DNA from: Actinomycetota bacterium
GTDB taxonomy: Bacteria; Actinomycetota; Thermoleophilia; Solirubrobacterales; Solirubrobacteraceae
Reading direction: 5' to 3'
Length of the DNA stretch: 64,000 nucleotides
Assembly: GCA_018268595.1 (NCBI GenBank)
Contig: JAFDWH010000026.1
Location: 248,001 to 312,000, forward strand
The position numbers and the translations under genes were made by a program. The notes beneath the pieces are model-generated. The model searched no databases and had not been told where the DNA came from. It saw only the letters and a list, made by a program, of their open reading frames with translations. Positions 41,691-50,575 of the stretch are shown one piece after another (the stretch's first letter is position 1; each line of letters starts with the position of its first letter).

Positions 41691-42123
41691 GGTTCTCGTC
41701 GCAGAAGCTCTTGTAGTTCGGCGCCGCCCCGCCGGGGTTCGACGGCTGCGTCGGCGTGGTGGTCCCGCCGCCGGTCGCCGGGGCGGTCCCGCCGCCGGTG
41801 CCGGCGCCCGTCGTGCCACCGGTGCCGGTGGCGCCGGTGCCGCCGCCCGTGCCCGCCGCGCCGCCGCTTGCGCCCGTGTCGGCTGCGCCGCCGCTGCCGG
41901 CGCCCGTGGTGCTGGTCGCGGTGGTGCTGGTCGTGGTCGTGCCGGTGGTCGCCGTCGTGGCGCTGCTCGGCAGCGTCGTGCCGGCGCCGACCGTCAGCGG
42001 CGGCGTGTCGAGCGTCGCCGCCGACTGCGAGCCGCCGCCTCCGCAGGCCGCGACGCCGAGCGCGAGCGCCGCGCCGGCGGCGAGGGCCGCGGCGGGCAGC
42101 AGGGGATGCGTGCGACGAGGCAC
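41677..42123 (-). CDS. Low-complexity lipoprotein
   Basis: A 148-residue lipoprotein: signal peptide with lipobox GVAAC (Cys27), then a long low-complexity region of Thr, Gly, Ala and Ser ([31 protein letters not shown]), ending [13 protein letters not shown] with two cysteines. It is probably an anchored, flexible surface protein. Repeats at DNA level make frame shadows in this region. The function is unknown. It ends in the hairpin at 41669. Confidence 0.6.
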   Translation of the reverse strand: MPRRTHPLLPAAALAAGAALALGVAACGGGGSQSAATLDTPPLTVGAGTTLPSSATTATTGTTTTSTTATSTTGAGSGGAADTGASGGAAGTGGGTGATGTGGTTGAGTGGGTAPATGGGTTTPTQPSNPGGAAPNYKSFCDENPGAC

Positions 42124-42138
42124 GGAAGCGGGGTGGCC

Positions 42139-42414
42139 TTAGTCGGCGTGGGCGATCGGCGCCATGCGGCGACCGCAGTTCGGGCAGTCGTTGAGGTCCT
42201 TCTGCGCGAACTGGTCGCACCAGTTGCACACCCGCAGGTTCTCGACGGCCCAGGGCAGCTCGGAGGGAGTCGGCGCGAGCGGCACCAGCGTTGCGACGAC
42301 CTCGAGCGGCTCGCCCGTCTCGCGATCGACGTACGTGCGGCCGGCCTCGGCCTCGATGACGACTTCGCGGCCCGTGGAGGGGGTCCGCATGCGGTAGCGC
42401 TGGTGGTTCCTCAC
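42139..42414 (-). CDS. Small zinc-ribbon protein
   Basis: A 91-residue protein. A beta-rich N-terminal half ([38 protein letters not shown]) is followed by a rubredoxin-like zinc ribbon, [22 protein letters not shown]. Start chosen as GTG 42414 because TAGCAT (42428-42423, - strand) lies 8 bases upstream; an ATG at 42390 is the alternative. Function unknown. Divergent from the glycosyltransferase. Confidence 0.65.
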   Translation of the reverse strand: MRNHQRYRMRTPSTGREVVIEAEAGRTYVDRETGEPLEVVATLVPLAPTPSELPWAVENLRVCNWCDQFAQKDLNDCPNCGRRMAPIAHAD

Positions 42415-42525
42415 GCGACGGGATGCTACCAACGCCGCCCCCGGAAGCGCCGCGCCACGGGGCGTCGCCTCGCCCGGCCGGGCCGCCTGCCGCCGCGCCG
42501 CGTTCGGCCGTAGGCTTGCCCGCGC

Positions 42526-44142
42526 ATGCGCGTGCTGATCTTCCACGGCTACCTGCTGCACGGCACGGGCTCGAACGTCTACAACGCGAACCTCGCCGCC
42601 GCGCTCGTGCAGCTCGGTCACGAGGTGCACCTGCTGTGTCAGGAGCGCGCGGCCGACGAGCTGCCGTTCGTCGACGCCGTCGGCGACTGGGACGGCGGCT
42701 CGCTCGCCGTCCGCATGCTGCGCGAGCCGGTGCGCTGCACCGTCTACCGCCCGGCGCTGGCGGGACTGCTGCCCGTCTACGTGGCCGACCGCTACGCCGG
42801 GATCGAGGCGCGGCCCTTCCCCGACTGCAGCGACGAGGAGGTCGCGGCCTACGTGGAGGCGAACGTGCGCGCGGTGCGCGAGGTCGTCGCGCGCGCCCGG
42901 CCCGACGTCGCGCTCGCCAACCACCTCGTGATGAGCCCGCTGATCCTGGCGCGGGCGCTGGCGGGCAGCAGGGTCCCGTACGCGGTCAAGATCCACGGCA
43001 GCGCGCTCGAGTACACCGTCGCGCCGCATCCGGAGCGCTTCCTGCCGCCCGCGCGCGAGGGCCTCGCGGGCGCGCACGGGATCCTGGTCGGCTCCGGCCA
43101 CACGGAGGAGCGGCTCGTCGCGACGCTCGGCGACCCGGCGCTGCGCGGGCGGGTGCGGCTCGGCCCGCCGGGCGTCGACGTCGCGCGCTTCGGGCCGCGC
43201 CCGCCGGCCGAGGCGCGGGCGGGGCTGCAGGCGCTCGCCGCGCGCCTCGCGCGCGCGGCCGAGGCGGAGGCGACGCCCGACGACGCGCAGGAGCGTTCGG
43301 CGTTCGCGCGCGACGCCGGCGAGGCGGCCGCGGCGCTCGCGGACGTGGCGGCGAGACCGCAGGACCGGCTCGTGGCGTTCGTCGGCAAGCTGATCGTCTC
43401 GAAGGGGATCGACCTGCTCGTCGCGGCGTGGCCGCTCGTGCTGCAGCGCGAGCCGCGCGCGCGGCTCGTGGTCGTCGGCTTCGGCGCCTACCGCGCGGCG
43501 CTCGAGCGGATCGTCGAGGCGCTCGCCGCGGGCGACCTGGCGGCGCTCGACGCGCTCGTCGCCGCGGGGCGGGCGGAGGAGGGGGGACCGGCTGCGCCGC
43601 TGCAACTCCTGCGCGCGTTCCTCGACGAGCTGGCAGCGGACGACGACGCGCGCGCGCGCTACCTCGCGGCCGCCGCGACGCTGCGCGAGCGGATCGTGCT
43701 GACCGGCCGCCTCGACCACGACGAGCTGGTCGACCTGCTGCCGGCGTGCGAGGCGCTCGTCGTCCCCAGCACGTTCCCGGAGGCGTTCGGGATGGTCGCG
43801 GCGGAGGGCGCCGCGTGCGGGGCGCTGCCGATCTGCGCAGGCCACTCCGGCCTCGCCGAGGTGGCGGGCACGCTCGCGCAGGCGATCCCGGCGCCGGCGC
43901 GGCCGTGGCTGGCCTTCTCGACGGCCGCGGACGGCGACCCCGTGCGCGCGATCGCGGCGCGCCTGACGGCATGGCTGGAGGCGCCGCCGGAGCTCGTCGA
44001 GGAGACGCGCACGCAGCTCGTCGCGACCGTGCGCGAGCGTTGGTCGTGGGAGGGCGTGGCGCGCGGGATGATCGCCGCCGCGCAGCTCTCGGCGGCTCCC
44101 GCCGACGCGCCGGAAGCCTCCGCAGACGGCCTGCGGCGGTAG
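42526..44142 (+). CDS. GT4-type glycosyltransferase with large insertion
   Basis: A 538-residue GT-B glycosyltransferase. MRVLIFHGYLLHGTGSNVYNANLAAALVQLGHEVHLLCQ is the N-terminal acceptor domain, and YAVKIHGSALEYTV is typical. LVAFVGKLIVSKGIDLLVAAWPLV starts the nucleotide-sugar domain, with VVPSTFPEAFGMVAAEGAACGALPICAGHSGLAE as the EX7E region. About 140 residues of Ala/Glu-rich helices are inserted around residues 235-280 and 325-400. Sugar and acceptor unknown. TAGGCT (42511-42516) is 9 bases before the ATG. Confidence 0.85.
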   Translation: MRVLIFHGYLLHGTGSNVYNANLAAALVQLGHEVHLLCQERAADELPFVDAVGDWDGGSLAVRMLREPVRCTVYRPALAGLLPVYVADRYAGIEARPFPDCSDEEVAAYVEANVRAVREVVARARPDVALANHLVMSPLILARALAGSRVPYAVKIHGSALEYTVAPHPERFLPPAREGLAGAHGILVGSGHTEERLVATLGDPALRGRVRLGPPGVDVARFGPRPPAEARAGLQALAARLARAAEAEATPDDAQERSAFARDAGEAAAALADVAARPQDRLVAFVGKLIVSKGIDLLVAAWPLVLQREPRARLVVVGFGAYRAALERIVEALAAGDLAALDALVAAGRAEEGGPAAPLQLLRAFLDELAADDDARARYLAAAATLRERIVLTGRLDHDELVDLLPACEALVVPSTFPEAFGMVAAEGAACGALPICAGHSGLAEVAGTLAQAIPAPARPWLAFSTAADGDPVRAIAARLTAWLEAPPELVEETRTQLVATVRERWSWEGVARGMIAAAQLSAAPADAPEASADGLRR

Positions 44143-44187
44143 GCACTGGAATTACGCCCGGTGTTGCGGATAGCATCGTCGCGCACG

Positions 44188-44919
44188 ATGTTCGGGCTTT
44201 TGAGGAGAGGGGCGGCGTTCGCCGCGATCACGGCGACCGCTGCGATGGTGCTGGCCGGCTGCGGCGGCGACGTCAAGGGCCAGCACGCCGACCTCGTCAA
44301 GGGCAAGCAGCTGTTCGTGGAGAGATGCGGCGCCTGCCACACGCTCGCGCGCGCCGGCACGAGAGGCACCGTCGGCCCCGACCTCGACGAGGCGTTCGCG
44401 CAGTCGCTCAGCGCCGGCTTCAAGCGCAGCGTGGTCACGGGCGTCGTGAAGCAGCAGATCCTCTACCCGGCCGTCACCGGCAAGATGCCCGGCAAGCTCG
44501 TCACGGGGCAGAGCGCCGCCGACGTGGCCGCCTACGTCGCCTCGGCGGCCGCCAAGCCCGGCCAGGACACCGGCGCGCTCGCGAGCGCCGTGAGAGCGAC
44601 GACGCAGACGGCGGCGAGCGCGAAGAACGGCAGGCTCCAGATCGACGCGAACGCCAACGGGCAGCTCGCCTATGACGTCAGCAGCGCCACGTCGCCTGCG
44701 GGGGCGCTGACGATCGACTCGAGAAACCCGTCCGCGACGCCGCACGACATCGCCCTCCAGGAGGGCACGAGCGGCAGAGTCCTCGCCACCGGCAAGGTCG
44801 TCTCCAACGGCGGCGTGTCGACCATCTCGGTCACGCTCAGACCGGGCAGATACACGTTCTTCTGCACCCTGCCCGGCCACCGCGCCGGCGGCATGCAGGG
44901 CACGCTGACGGTCAGATAG
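44188..44919 (+). CDS. Cytochrome c - cupredoxin fusion lipoprotein
   Basis: A 243-residue lipoprotein (lipobox LAGC, Cys near residue 22). Residues 35-125 are a class I cytochrome c with heme site CGACH and a later GKMPGK methionine. Residues 140-243 are a plastocyanin-like cupredoxin with copper ligands in SATPHDIALQ (His) and FFCTLPGHRAGGMQG (Cys, His, Met). Both redox centres on one anchored chain suit electron transfer to the caa3 oxidase encoded convergently next door. TAGCAT (44171-44176) is 11 bases before ATG 44188; an in-frame GTG at 44161 precedes that promoter. Confidence 0.85.
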   Translation: MFGLLRRGAAFAAITATAAMVLAGCGGDVKGQHADLVKGKQLFVERCGACHTLARAGTRGTVGPDLDEAFAQSLSAGFKRSVVTGVVKQQILYPAVTGKMPGKLVTGQSAADVAAYVASAAAKPGQDTGALASAVRATTQTAASAKNGRLQIDANANGQLAYDVSSATSPAGALTIDSRNPSATPHDIALQEGTSGRVLATGKVVSNGGVSTISVTLRPGRYTFFCTLPGHRAGGMQGTLTVR

Positions 44920-45814
44920 CGGCGCGCGAGCGCGTCGGCGGATCGACCGGCGCCGGCGCGTGCGTCGGCGCGTCCGGTCGTGCCGCTGCGTGAGTCGGTT
45001 GGCGCGCCGCCGCCGCCGGCGCGATCGGCGCACCGGTCGCGTCATGCTCGCGCGAGGCGAGCCAGAAGAACCAGCTCATCGTGACGGCCATCATCACGAT
45101 GTCGAGCGTCATCATCATCCCGCCGGCGGAGCGCTGGTCGGCGTAGGCGCCGATCCCCTCGCGCGCGCCGCGACCGTAGACGTCCGCGTAGATGACCCCT
45201 CTCGCGAACACGAACATCATGCCGAGGAACATCGTCGACATGCGCGCGGCGAAGATGTAGCCGATCTTCCACAGCTGCCCGCCCATGCGGCGTCGCTGCG
45301 GCTCGATCACCGGCCACCACAGCAGCAGGTTCGCCGCCAGGAAGCACTCGTGCTCCAGCGCGTGCAGCAACGGGTGGCGCAGCGCGCCCTCGAACAGCGT
45401 CGAGACGTGCCACCCGTACACGACCACGACGTAGACCGGCAGCGCGACGAGCGGCTGGCGCAGCCGCGCGAAGACGCGGCGCAGCCAGCGCCGCCGCGCG
45501 AGCAGCACGAGCGTCGGGCGCGGCAGGTAGAACAGCAGCAGCGGCGTGCGCATGCCGAGCAGCAGGAACGGCGCGGCGACGTCGCCGAGCAGCAGGTGCT
45601 GCGCCATGTGCGCGCTCAGCAGCCGGTCGTCGTACGCGTCGGGCGGGCCCAGCAGCGCGACCGTCAGCAGCCCCACGCCGATCCACCAGGCGACCTGCTG
45701 CCAGACGGGCACGGACAGACGCCGGCGGCGCAGCACGCGCAGCGCGCGCACGTACAGGCCACTGGCCAGCAGCAGCAGGACGACGAGGACGGGATCGAGC
45801 GAGACGAGCTGCAC
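44912..45814 (-). CDS. ctaG: Cytochrome c oxidase assembly factor CtaG (caa3_CtaG)
   Basis: A 300-residue membrane protein with about seven helices. SAHMAQHLLLGDVAAPFLLLGMR and HALEHECFLAANLLLWWPVIEP are hallmarks of the caa3-type CtaG family, which is needed for copper insertion into the oxidase. The C-terminal 45 residues are Ala/Pro-rich. It is last in the - strand ctaC-ctaD-usp-ctaE operon and its end overlaps the convergent cytochrome c gene by 8 bases. Confidence 0.92.
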   Translation of the reverse strand: MQLVSLDPVLVVLLLLASGLYVRALRVLRRRRLSVPVWQQVAWWIGVGLLTVALLGPPDAYDDRLLSAHMAQHLLLGDVAAPFLLLGMRTPLLLFYLPRPTLVLLARRRWLRRVFARLRQPLVALPVYVVVVYGWHVSTLFEGALRHPLLHALEHECFLAANLLLWWPVIEPQRRRMGGQLWKIGYIFAARMSTMFLGMMFVFARGVIYADVYGRGAREGIGAYADQRSAGGMMMTLDIVMMAVTMSWFFWLASREHDATGAPIAPAAAARQPTHAAARPDAPTHAPAPVDPPTRSRAAI

Positions 45815-45855
45815 GACCGCTCAATCGTCCCGCGTGGGCGACTGCGGCGCGACGC

Positions 45856-45966
45856 TCACGTCAGCGCGCGCACGACCAGCACGACGACCGTGATCGCGAT
45901 CACGATCGTCGCGACGTAGAGCAGGAACCGGAACGCCTCCTGCTCGGAGCGAAGCGGGTTGAGCAT
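45856..45966 (-). CDS. Micropeptide of oxidase operon 1, 36 aa
   Basis: A 37-codon gene, MLNPLRSEQEAFRFLLYVAT..., with one hydrophobic helix (about residues 13-33) ending VVRALT. It lies 22 bases after the ctaE stop and 41 bases before ctaG on the same strand. Single-helix subunits of this size are known in several heme-copper oxidases. No Shine-Dalgarno is clear. A similar-sized peptide lies in the second oxidase cluster (51904-52014). Confidence 0.55.
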   Translation of the reverse strand: MLNPLRSEQEAFRFLLYVATIVIAITVVVLVVRALT

Positions 45967-45988
45967 GGCGCGGGCGGGGTTGAGGGGG

Positions 45989-46618
45989 TTAGAGCAGGTA
46001 GACCGTCGTGTAGACGATCACCCACATCACGTCGACGAAGTGCCAGTAGATGCCCGGCACCTCGACGCCGCGATGCTGCTCGGGCGAGAAGTGCCCGCGG
46101 AAGGCGCGGACGTTGACGAACGCGAGCAGGCACAGACCGATGAACACGTGCGCGCCGTGCAGCCCGGTGAGGCCGAAGAAGATCGACGCCTGCGCGCTGT
46201 TCGACGGCGCGAAGCCGATGTGCACGTACTCGTTGATCTGCACGAACAGGAACGTCGCGCCGAGGAAGAAGGTCGTCAGCATCCCCGCCTTCAGCGCGAA
46301 GCGGTTGCCGCGCTTGACGCCCTCCAGCGCCCAGTGAACCGTCACCGAGGACGACAGCAGGATGGCGGTGTTGAAGCCCGCGATGATCTTCGGCAGCTCC
46401 GTCCCGTGGGCCGGCCACGGGCTGGCGTCCACGACCCGGATGAAGAAGTAGGCCGTGAAGAAGGCCCCGAAGACCATCACCTCGGAGATGATGAACAGCA
46501 GCATCCCCAGCAGCTGGGGCTCGACGCGCGAGCTGCGATGGGCCTCGGGCGGCCCGTGATGCTCATGCTCGACGTGCGCGCCGGCGCCGGCGTGCAGAGA
46601 TGCGGCAGACGCCTCCAT
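45989..46618 (-). CDS. ctaE: Cytochrome c oxidase subunit III
   Basis: A 209-residue subunit with five predicted helices, as in the short actinobacterial/Bacillus-type CtaE. The His-rich N-terminus (HVEHEHHGPPEAHRSS) precedes LLGMLLFIISEVMVFGAFFTAYFF, and LTGLHGAHVFIGL and YWHFVDVMWVIVY are diagnostic. Its ATG overlaps the stop of the universal-stress-like gene by one base (TGATG). Confidence 0.95.
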   Translation of the reverse strand: MEASAASLHAGAGAHVEHEHHGPPEAHRSSRVEPQLLGMLLFIISEVMVFGAFFTAYFFIRVVDASPWPAHGTELPKIIAGFNTAILLSSSVTVHWALEGVKRGNRFALKAGMLTTFFLGATFLFVQINEYVHIGFAPSNSAQASIFFGLTGLHGAHVFIGLCLLAFVNVRAFRGHFSPEQHRGVEVPGIYWHFVDVMWVIVYTTVYLL

Positions 46619-47466
46619 CAGGCGGCCTTCGCTCCGCTCTCGTCCGCGTCGACCGCGTCGAGGTCGACGACGACGTGCTCGACCGGGCAGGCGGTCGCGC
46701 GCTTGACGCGCTCGACGAGGTCGCCGCGCAGCCAGCGCGAGCGCATTCTCGGAAGCGTGGATATGACGATCTCGTCGACGCGGTAGAACTGCAGCGCGTT
46801 CATCACCGCGGTGTACGGGTCGGGGTCGCCGATGCCGCCGGTCGCCGCGATGCCCTCCTCGTGCAGGCGCTCGAGCAGGCCCTGGAGCCGCCTGCGGGCG
46901 TCGGCCGTGTGGTGGCCGTCGCCGCCGTCCTGCGGCACGATCACCGTGAAGCGGTGGTGGCCGTCGGACGCGCGCTGCTTGAGCAGCTCGAACAGCGGCT
47001 CGCCGCCGGCCGTCTTGTTGGCGATCACGAGCGTGTGCGTCGCCTCGGCGCGGTCGGCGTCGAGGTCGACCACGACGTGCCGGACCGGCAGCCCGGTCGC
47101 CTCCTGCACGCGCTCGATCAGGTCGCGGCGCAGCCAGCCGGAGCGCGTCTCCGGGTGCGTCGAGACGATGATCTCGTCGATCCCGTACTCGCGCACGGCG
47201 TCGAGCGTCGCGTTGAAGGGGTCGGGGTCCATCACGTCGCCGCGCGCCTCGATGCCGAGCTCGCGCAGTGCGGAGAGCGTCGCGTCGACGCGGTGCTGCG
47301 CGGCGTCGCGCACGGCCTCGTCGTAGATGACCATCCCGGACTGCGGCTTGTTCTGCGGCGCGATCACGACGAAGCGCGCATCGCCCTGCGCGGCGCGGTC
47401 CTTGATCGCCTCGATCAAGCTGCGTCCGCCATGGGTGTCGTTCGCGACGACGAGGACGTTGGCCAT
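46618..47466 (-). CDS. Tandem universal-stress-protein-like protein
   Basis: A 282-residue protein of two similar alpha/beta halves. VLVVANDTHGGRSLIEAIKDRA matches TLVIANKTAGGEPLFELLKQRA, and DEIIVSTHPETRSGWLRRDLIERVQEATGLPVRHVVVDL matches DEIVISTLPRMRSRWLRGDLVERVKRATACPVEHVVVDL. The fold is Rossmann-like and Usp-related. It is soluble, yet is encoded between ctaD and ctaE. ATG 47466 has a Shine-Dalgarno (GAGGTG); a GTG at 47475 is the alternative. A stress or redox regulator of the oxidase is possible (inference). Confidence 0.75.
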   Translation of the reverse strand: MANVLVVANDTHGGRSLIEAIKDRAAQGDARFVVIAPQNKPQSGMVIYDEAVRDAAQHRVDATLSALRELGIEARGDVMDPDPFNATLDAVREYGIDEIIVSTHPETRSGWLRRDLIERVQEATGLPVRHVVVDLDADRAEATHTLVIANKTAGGEPLFELLKQRASDGHHRFTVIVPQDGGDGHHTADARRRLQGLLERLHEEGIAATGGIGDPDPYTAVMNALQFYRVDEIVISTLPRMRSRWLRGDLVERVKRATACPVEHVVVDLDAVDADESGAKAA

Positions 47467-47476
47467 GCGCTTCACC

Positions 47477-49393
47477 TCACTCCGTGGTCGGTGACGTCGC
47501 GACGCTGCCGGCCGGCATCGGCTTCGCTTCGGCCGGCGACTGGAAGATGCCGTGGACCGCGCCGGGGATGCCGTACTCGTACGGACCGCCCACCACCGTC
47601 GGCACCGCGTCGAAGTTGAAGATCGGGGGCGGCGAGGAGACCTGCCACTCGAGCGTCAGCGCGCGCCACGGGTTGGCGGCGGCGCGCGGCCCGAGGCGCC
47701 AGCTCACGACCATGTTGTAGAGGAACACCAGCATGCTGAGGCCGAGCAGGAAGCTCGCGATCGAGATCGCGAGGTTCATCCCCGCGAACTGCTGCGCGTA
47801 GTCGGCGACGCGACGCGGCATCCCCTGCACGCCGATCACGTGCATCGGCGCGAACGTCAGGTTGAAGAAGACGAAGGTGGCCCAGAAGTGCAGCTTGCCG
47901 AGCCGCTCGTCGTACATCCGGCCCGTCATCTTCGGGAACCAGTAGTAGACCCCGGCGAAGATCGTGAAGAGCGAGCCGCCGAACAGCACGTAGTGGATGT
48001 GGGCGACGATGAAGTACGTGTCGGACACGTGGATGTCGAACGGGATCATCGCCAGCATCACGCCGCTGATGCCGCCGCACGTGAACGTCGTCAGGAAGCC
48101 GAGCGCGAACAGCATCGGCGTGTCGAGGTGCAGCACCCCGCGCCACAGCGTCGCCAGCCAGCTGAAGATCTTGATGCCGGTCGGAACGGCGATGATCGCC
48201 GTCGTGATCATCATCGGGATGCGGATCCAGCTCTGCATGCCCGAGACGAACATGTGGTGCGCCCACACGGTGAAGCCGAGGATCACGATCGCGATCAGCG
48301 AGAACGCCATCATGCGGTAGCCGAAGATCGGCTTGCGCGACTTCACAGAGATGATCTCGCTGATGATCCCGAAGCCGGGCAGCATCATGATGTAGACGGC
48401 CGGGTGGGAGTAGAACCAGAAGACGTGCTGGTACATCAGCACGCTGCCGTCCTTGCCGGCCCCGACGAACGCGTTGAAGAACTGGAAGCCGAGCGCGCGG
48501 TCGAGCAGCACGAAGAACTGCGAGGCGGCGATGAAGGGCGTCGCGATCACGACCAGCAGCGAGGTCGAGAAGTTCGCCCACACGAGCAGCGGCATGCGGA
48601 AGAAGCTCATCCCCGGCGCGCGCATCGTGATGATCGTGACCAGGAAGTTGAGCGCCGTCGCGATCGAGGAGGCGCCCGCGAACTGCACGCCGATCGTGAA
48701 GAACAGCTGCCCGAGCGGCATCGTCGTCGAGAGTGGGGCGTAGGCGGTCCAGCCGGTCGCGAACGAGCCGCCCGGCGCGAGGAAGCTGCCGACCATCAGC
48801 AGGCCCGCGAGCGGCAGCATCCAGAACGACAGCGCGTTCAGGCGCGGGAACGCCATGTCCGGCGCGCCGATCATCAACGGGATCACGAAGTTCGCGAGAC
48901 CGGCGAAGACCGGGATCACGAACAGGAAGATCAGCAGCGCCGCGTGCACCGAGAAGAGGCCGTTGAACTGCTCGCTGCTGACGAACTGCATGCCCGGCTG
49001 CGCCAGCTCCGCGCGCATCAGCATCGCGAGCAGGCCGCCGACGAACAGGAAGAAGAACGACGTGCAGACGTACTGGATGCCGATCACCTTGTGATCGGTG
49101 TTCACGCGGAAGTAGTCCTTCCAGCTCTGCGCGCCGTGCGCGGAGTGGTCCTCCGGGCGCGTCGGGCGGCCCGAGACCCAGTAGAACCAGTAGTCGAAGC
49201 AGCCGATCCCGACGAGGACGAACAGCGGCACCGCGATCAGCGAGACGATCGTGATCGCGTCGCCGTCGTCCCACGCGTTCGGGAAGTGCATCGCGCTCCG
49301 CACGATCCCGACGAGGACATACGCGAACGCGATGGCGGCCAGCGTGAACAGGCCTGCGCGGTACCAGCCGGGAGCGCGGAGCTTGGCGAGCAT
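47477..49393 (-). CDS. ctaD: Cytochrome c oxidase subunit I, A2-like (YSHP)
   Basis: A 638-residue heme-copper oxidase core. Heme a ligand is in FSVHAALLIF, CuB ligands in FWFYSHPAVYIMMLPGFG and VWAHHMF, and the heme a/a3 histidines in IVAHIHYVLFGG. The sequence YSHPAVY replaces the GHPEVY of A1 enzymes, which marks the A2 group whose K/D pathway end uses Tyr-Ser rather than Glu. About 90 extra N-terminal residues with two membrane helices precede the usual core (DHKVIGIQY). Proton-pumping oxidase subunit, partner of the caa3-type subunit II encoded upstream. Confidence 0.95.
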   Translation of the reverse strand: MLAKLRAPGWYRAGLFTLAAIAFAYVLVGIVRSAMHFPNAWDDGDAITIVSLIAVPLFVLVGIGCFDYWFYWVSGRPTRPEDHSAHGAQSWKDYFRVNTDHKVIGIQYVCTSFFFLFVGGLLAMLMRAELAQPGMQFVSSEQFNGLFSVHAALLIFLFVIPVFAGLANFVIPLMIGAPDMAFPRLNALSFWMLPLAGLLMVGSFLAPGGSFATGWTAYAPLSTTMPLGQLFFTIGVQFAGASSIATALNFLVTIITMRAPGMSFFRMPLLVWANFSTSLLVVIATPFIAASQFFVLLDRALGFQFFNAFVGAGKDGSVLMYQHVFWFYSHPAVYIMMLPGFGIISEIISVKSRKPIFGYRMMAFSLIAIVILGFTVWAHHMFVSGMQSWIRIPMMITTAIIAVPTGIKIFSWLATLWRGVLHLDTPMLFALGFLTTFTCGGISGVMLAMIPFDIHVSDTYFIVAHIHYVLFGGSLFTIFAGVYYWFPKMTGRMYDERLGKLHFWATFVFFNLTFAPMHVIGVQGMPRRVADYAQQFAGMNLAISIASFLLGLSMLVFLYNMVVSWRLGPRAAANPWRALTLEWQVSSPPPIFNFDAVPTVVGGPYEYGIPGAVHGIFQSPAEAKPMPAGSVATSPTTE

Positions 49394-49411
49394 CGGGCTA
49401 GATCTCCTCCA

Positions 49412-50458
49412 TCACTTCGACACGGTAGCCAGGTACGCGACGAGCCCGTCCAACTGCTGAGCCGAGAGCGTCTGTCCAAAGGTGGGCGGCATGATGTTGG
49501 CCGAGTATCCGGGAGTGATTCTGGCGTTCGGATCGACGATGTCGGTACGGATCGCGTTCTCGCTCTGACCTCTCAGGACTCTGCCGAGGTCAGGCCCGGT
49601 GGTGCCGGTCGTGCCGGCCTCGGCGAGCGTGTGGCAGGCGCCGCAGCCGCCGTCGCCGGTGAAGGTCGCTCTGCCGAGCGCGACGAGCTGCTGCTGCGTC
49701 AGCTGTCTGGCACCGCCTCCGGCGCCGCCACCGCCTGCGGCGGGCGCCTGCTTCTGCGCGAGCCATCTGCCGAACGCGGCCGGCGTCATCACGTGCGCCG
49801 TCGAGCGCATGACCGCGTGGCCGAGCCCGCACAGCTCGGCGCACACGACCGGGAAGGCGCCGAGCTTCGTGGGCGTCACCCGCAGTCTCGTCGTGATGCC
49901 CGGAACCGCGTCGATCTTCACGCGGAAGGCCGGGACCCAGAAGTCGTGGATCACGTCCGCCGAGTCGATGTCGAAGCGGACCGGCTTGTCCTTCGGCAGG
50001 TAGAGCTGCGGCGAGACGACCGATCTGCCGCCCGCCTGCGGGTACTCGAACGTCCAGGCGAACTGGATCGCGTGGACCTTCACGACGAGCTCGTGGTCGT
50101 GCTTCTTCTCGATGTCGTTCAGGACCGCGTACGCGTAGCTGCAGAGCGACACCAGCAGGATCGCCGGGATCGCGGTCCAGAAGACCTCGAGCCGCGTGTT
50201 GCCGTGGATCGGCGGGCCGTCCTCGTTCTCCTGGCCGGGCCGCATGCGGAACGTCCAGACGGAGTAGAGGATGACCGTCAGCACGAGCACGAAGATCGGG
50301 ATCGAGACGATCAGCAACACGTCGTAGAGCGTGTCGATCGGGTGATCCTGCTTCGCGGCGTCGGCCGGGAACCAGTTGATCCAGAGCGCAAGGGCGATCC
50401 CGATCGCGGAGGCGATCGCGCCGATGGCGACCATCTGGATGATGGGGTGCCTACGCAC
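49412..50458 (-). CDS. ctaC: Cytochrome c oxidase subunit II fused to cytochrome c (caa3 type)
   Basis: A 348-residue subunit. Two N-terminal membrane helices (VAIGAIASAIGIALALWI and VLLIVSIPIFVLVLTVILY), then the CuA cupredoxin domain with DFWVPAF and CAELCGLGHAVM (Cys, Cys, His, Met ligands), a Gly-rich linker, and a C-terminal cytochrome c with CGACH and IMPPTFG (axial Met). The covalently attached heme c accepts electrons without a soluble cytochrome. GTG start at 50458; the promoter is at 50503-50532. Confidence 0.96.
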   Translation of the reverse strand: MRRHPIIQMVAIGAIASAIGIALALWINWFPADAAKQDHPIDTLYDVLLIVSIPIFVLVLTVILYSVWTFRMRPGQENEDGPPIHGNTRLEVFWTAIPAILLVSLCSYAYAVLNDIEKKHDHELVVKVHAIQFAWTFEYPQAGGRSVVSPQLYLPKDKPVRFDIDSADVIHDFWVPAFRVKIDAVPGITTRLRVTPTKLGAFPVVCAELCGLGHAVMRSTAHVMTPAAFGRWLAQKQAPAAGGGGAGGGARQLTQQQLVALGRATFTGDGGCGACHTLAEAGTTGTTGPDLGRVLRGQSENAIRTDIVDPNARITPGYSANIMPPTFGQTLSAQQLDGLVAYLATVSK

Positions 50459-50502
50459 CGTTGAGTCCTGTCGCGAGCACCCTCAACAACTCTCCGGCCG
50501 CG

Positions 50503-50532
50503 ATCCTAAGGCAACCGCGGGACGGTTAGCAA
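50503..50532 (-). promoter_or_regulatory. Promoter of oxidase operon 1
   Basis: On the - strand TTGCTA (50532-50527), an 18-base spacer and TAGGAT (50508-50503) precede the ctaC GTG by about 45 bases. Confidence 0.5.
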
Positions 50533-50575
50533 ACGAGGTCGGTCCATGCGGTCCGGCGGCCGCCCGCGCGCGGGC

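Noticed and set aside
41756-42142. Tandem DNA repeats resembling a repeat array or CRISPR
   Set aside because: The repetition comes from Thr/Gly/Ala codons in a lipoprotein tail; there are no regular spacers or identical direct repeats.
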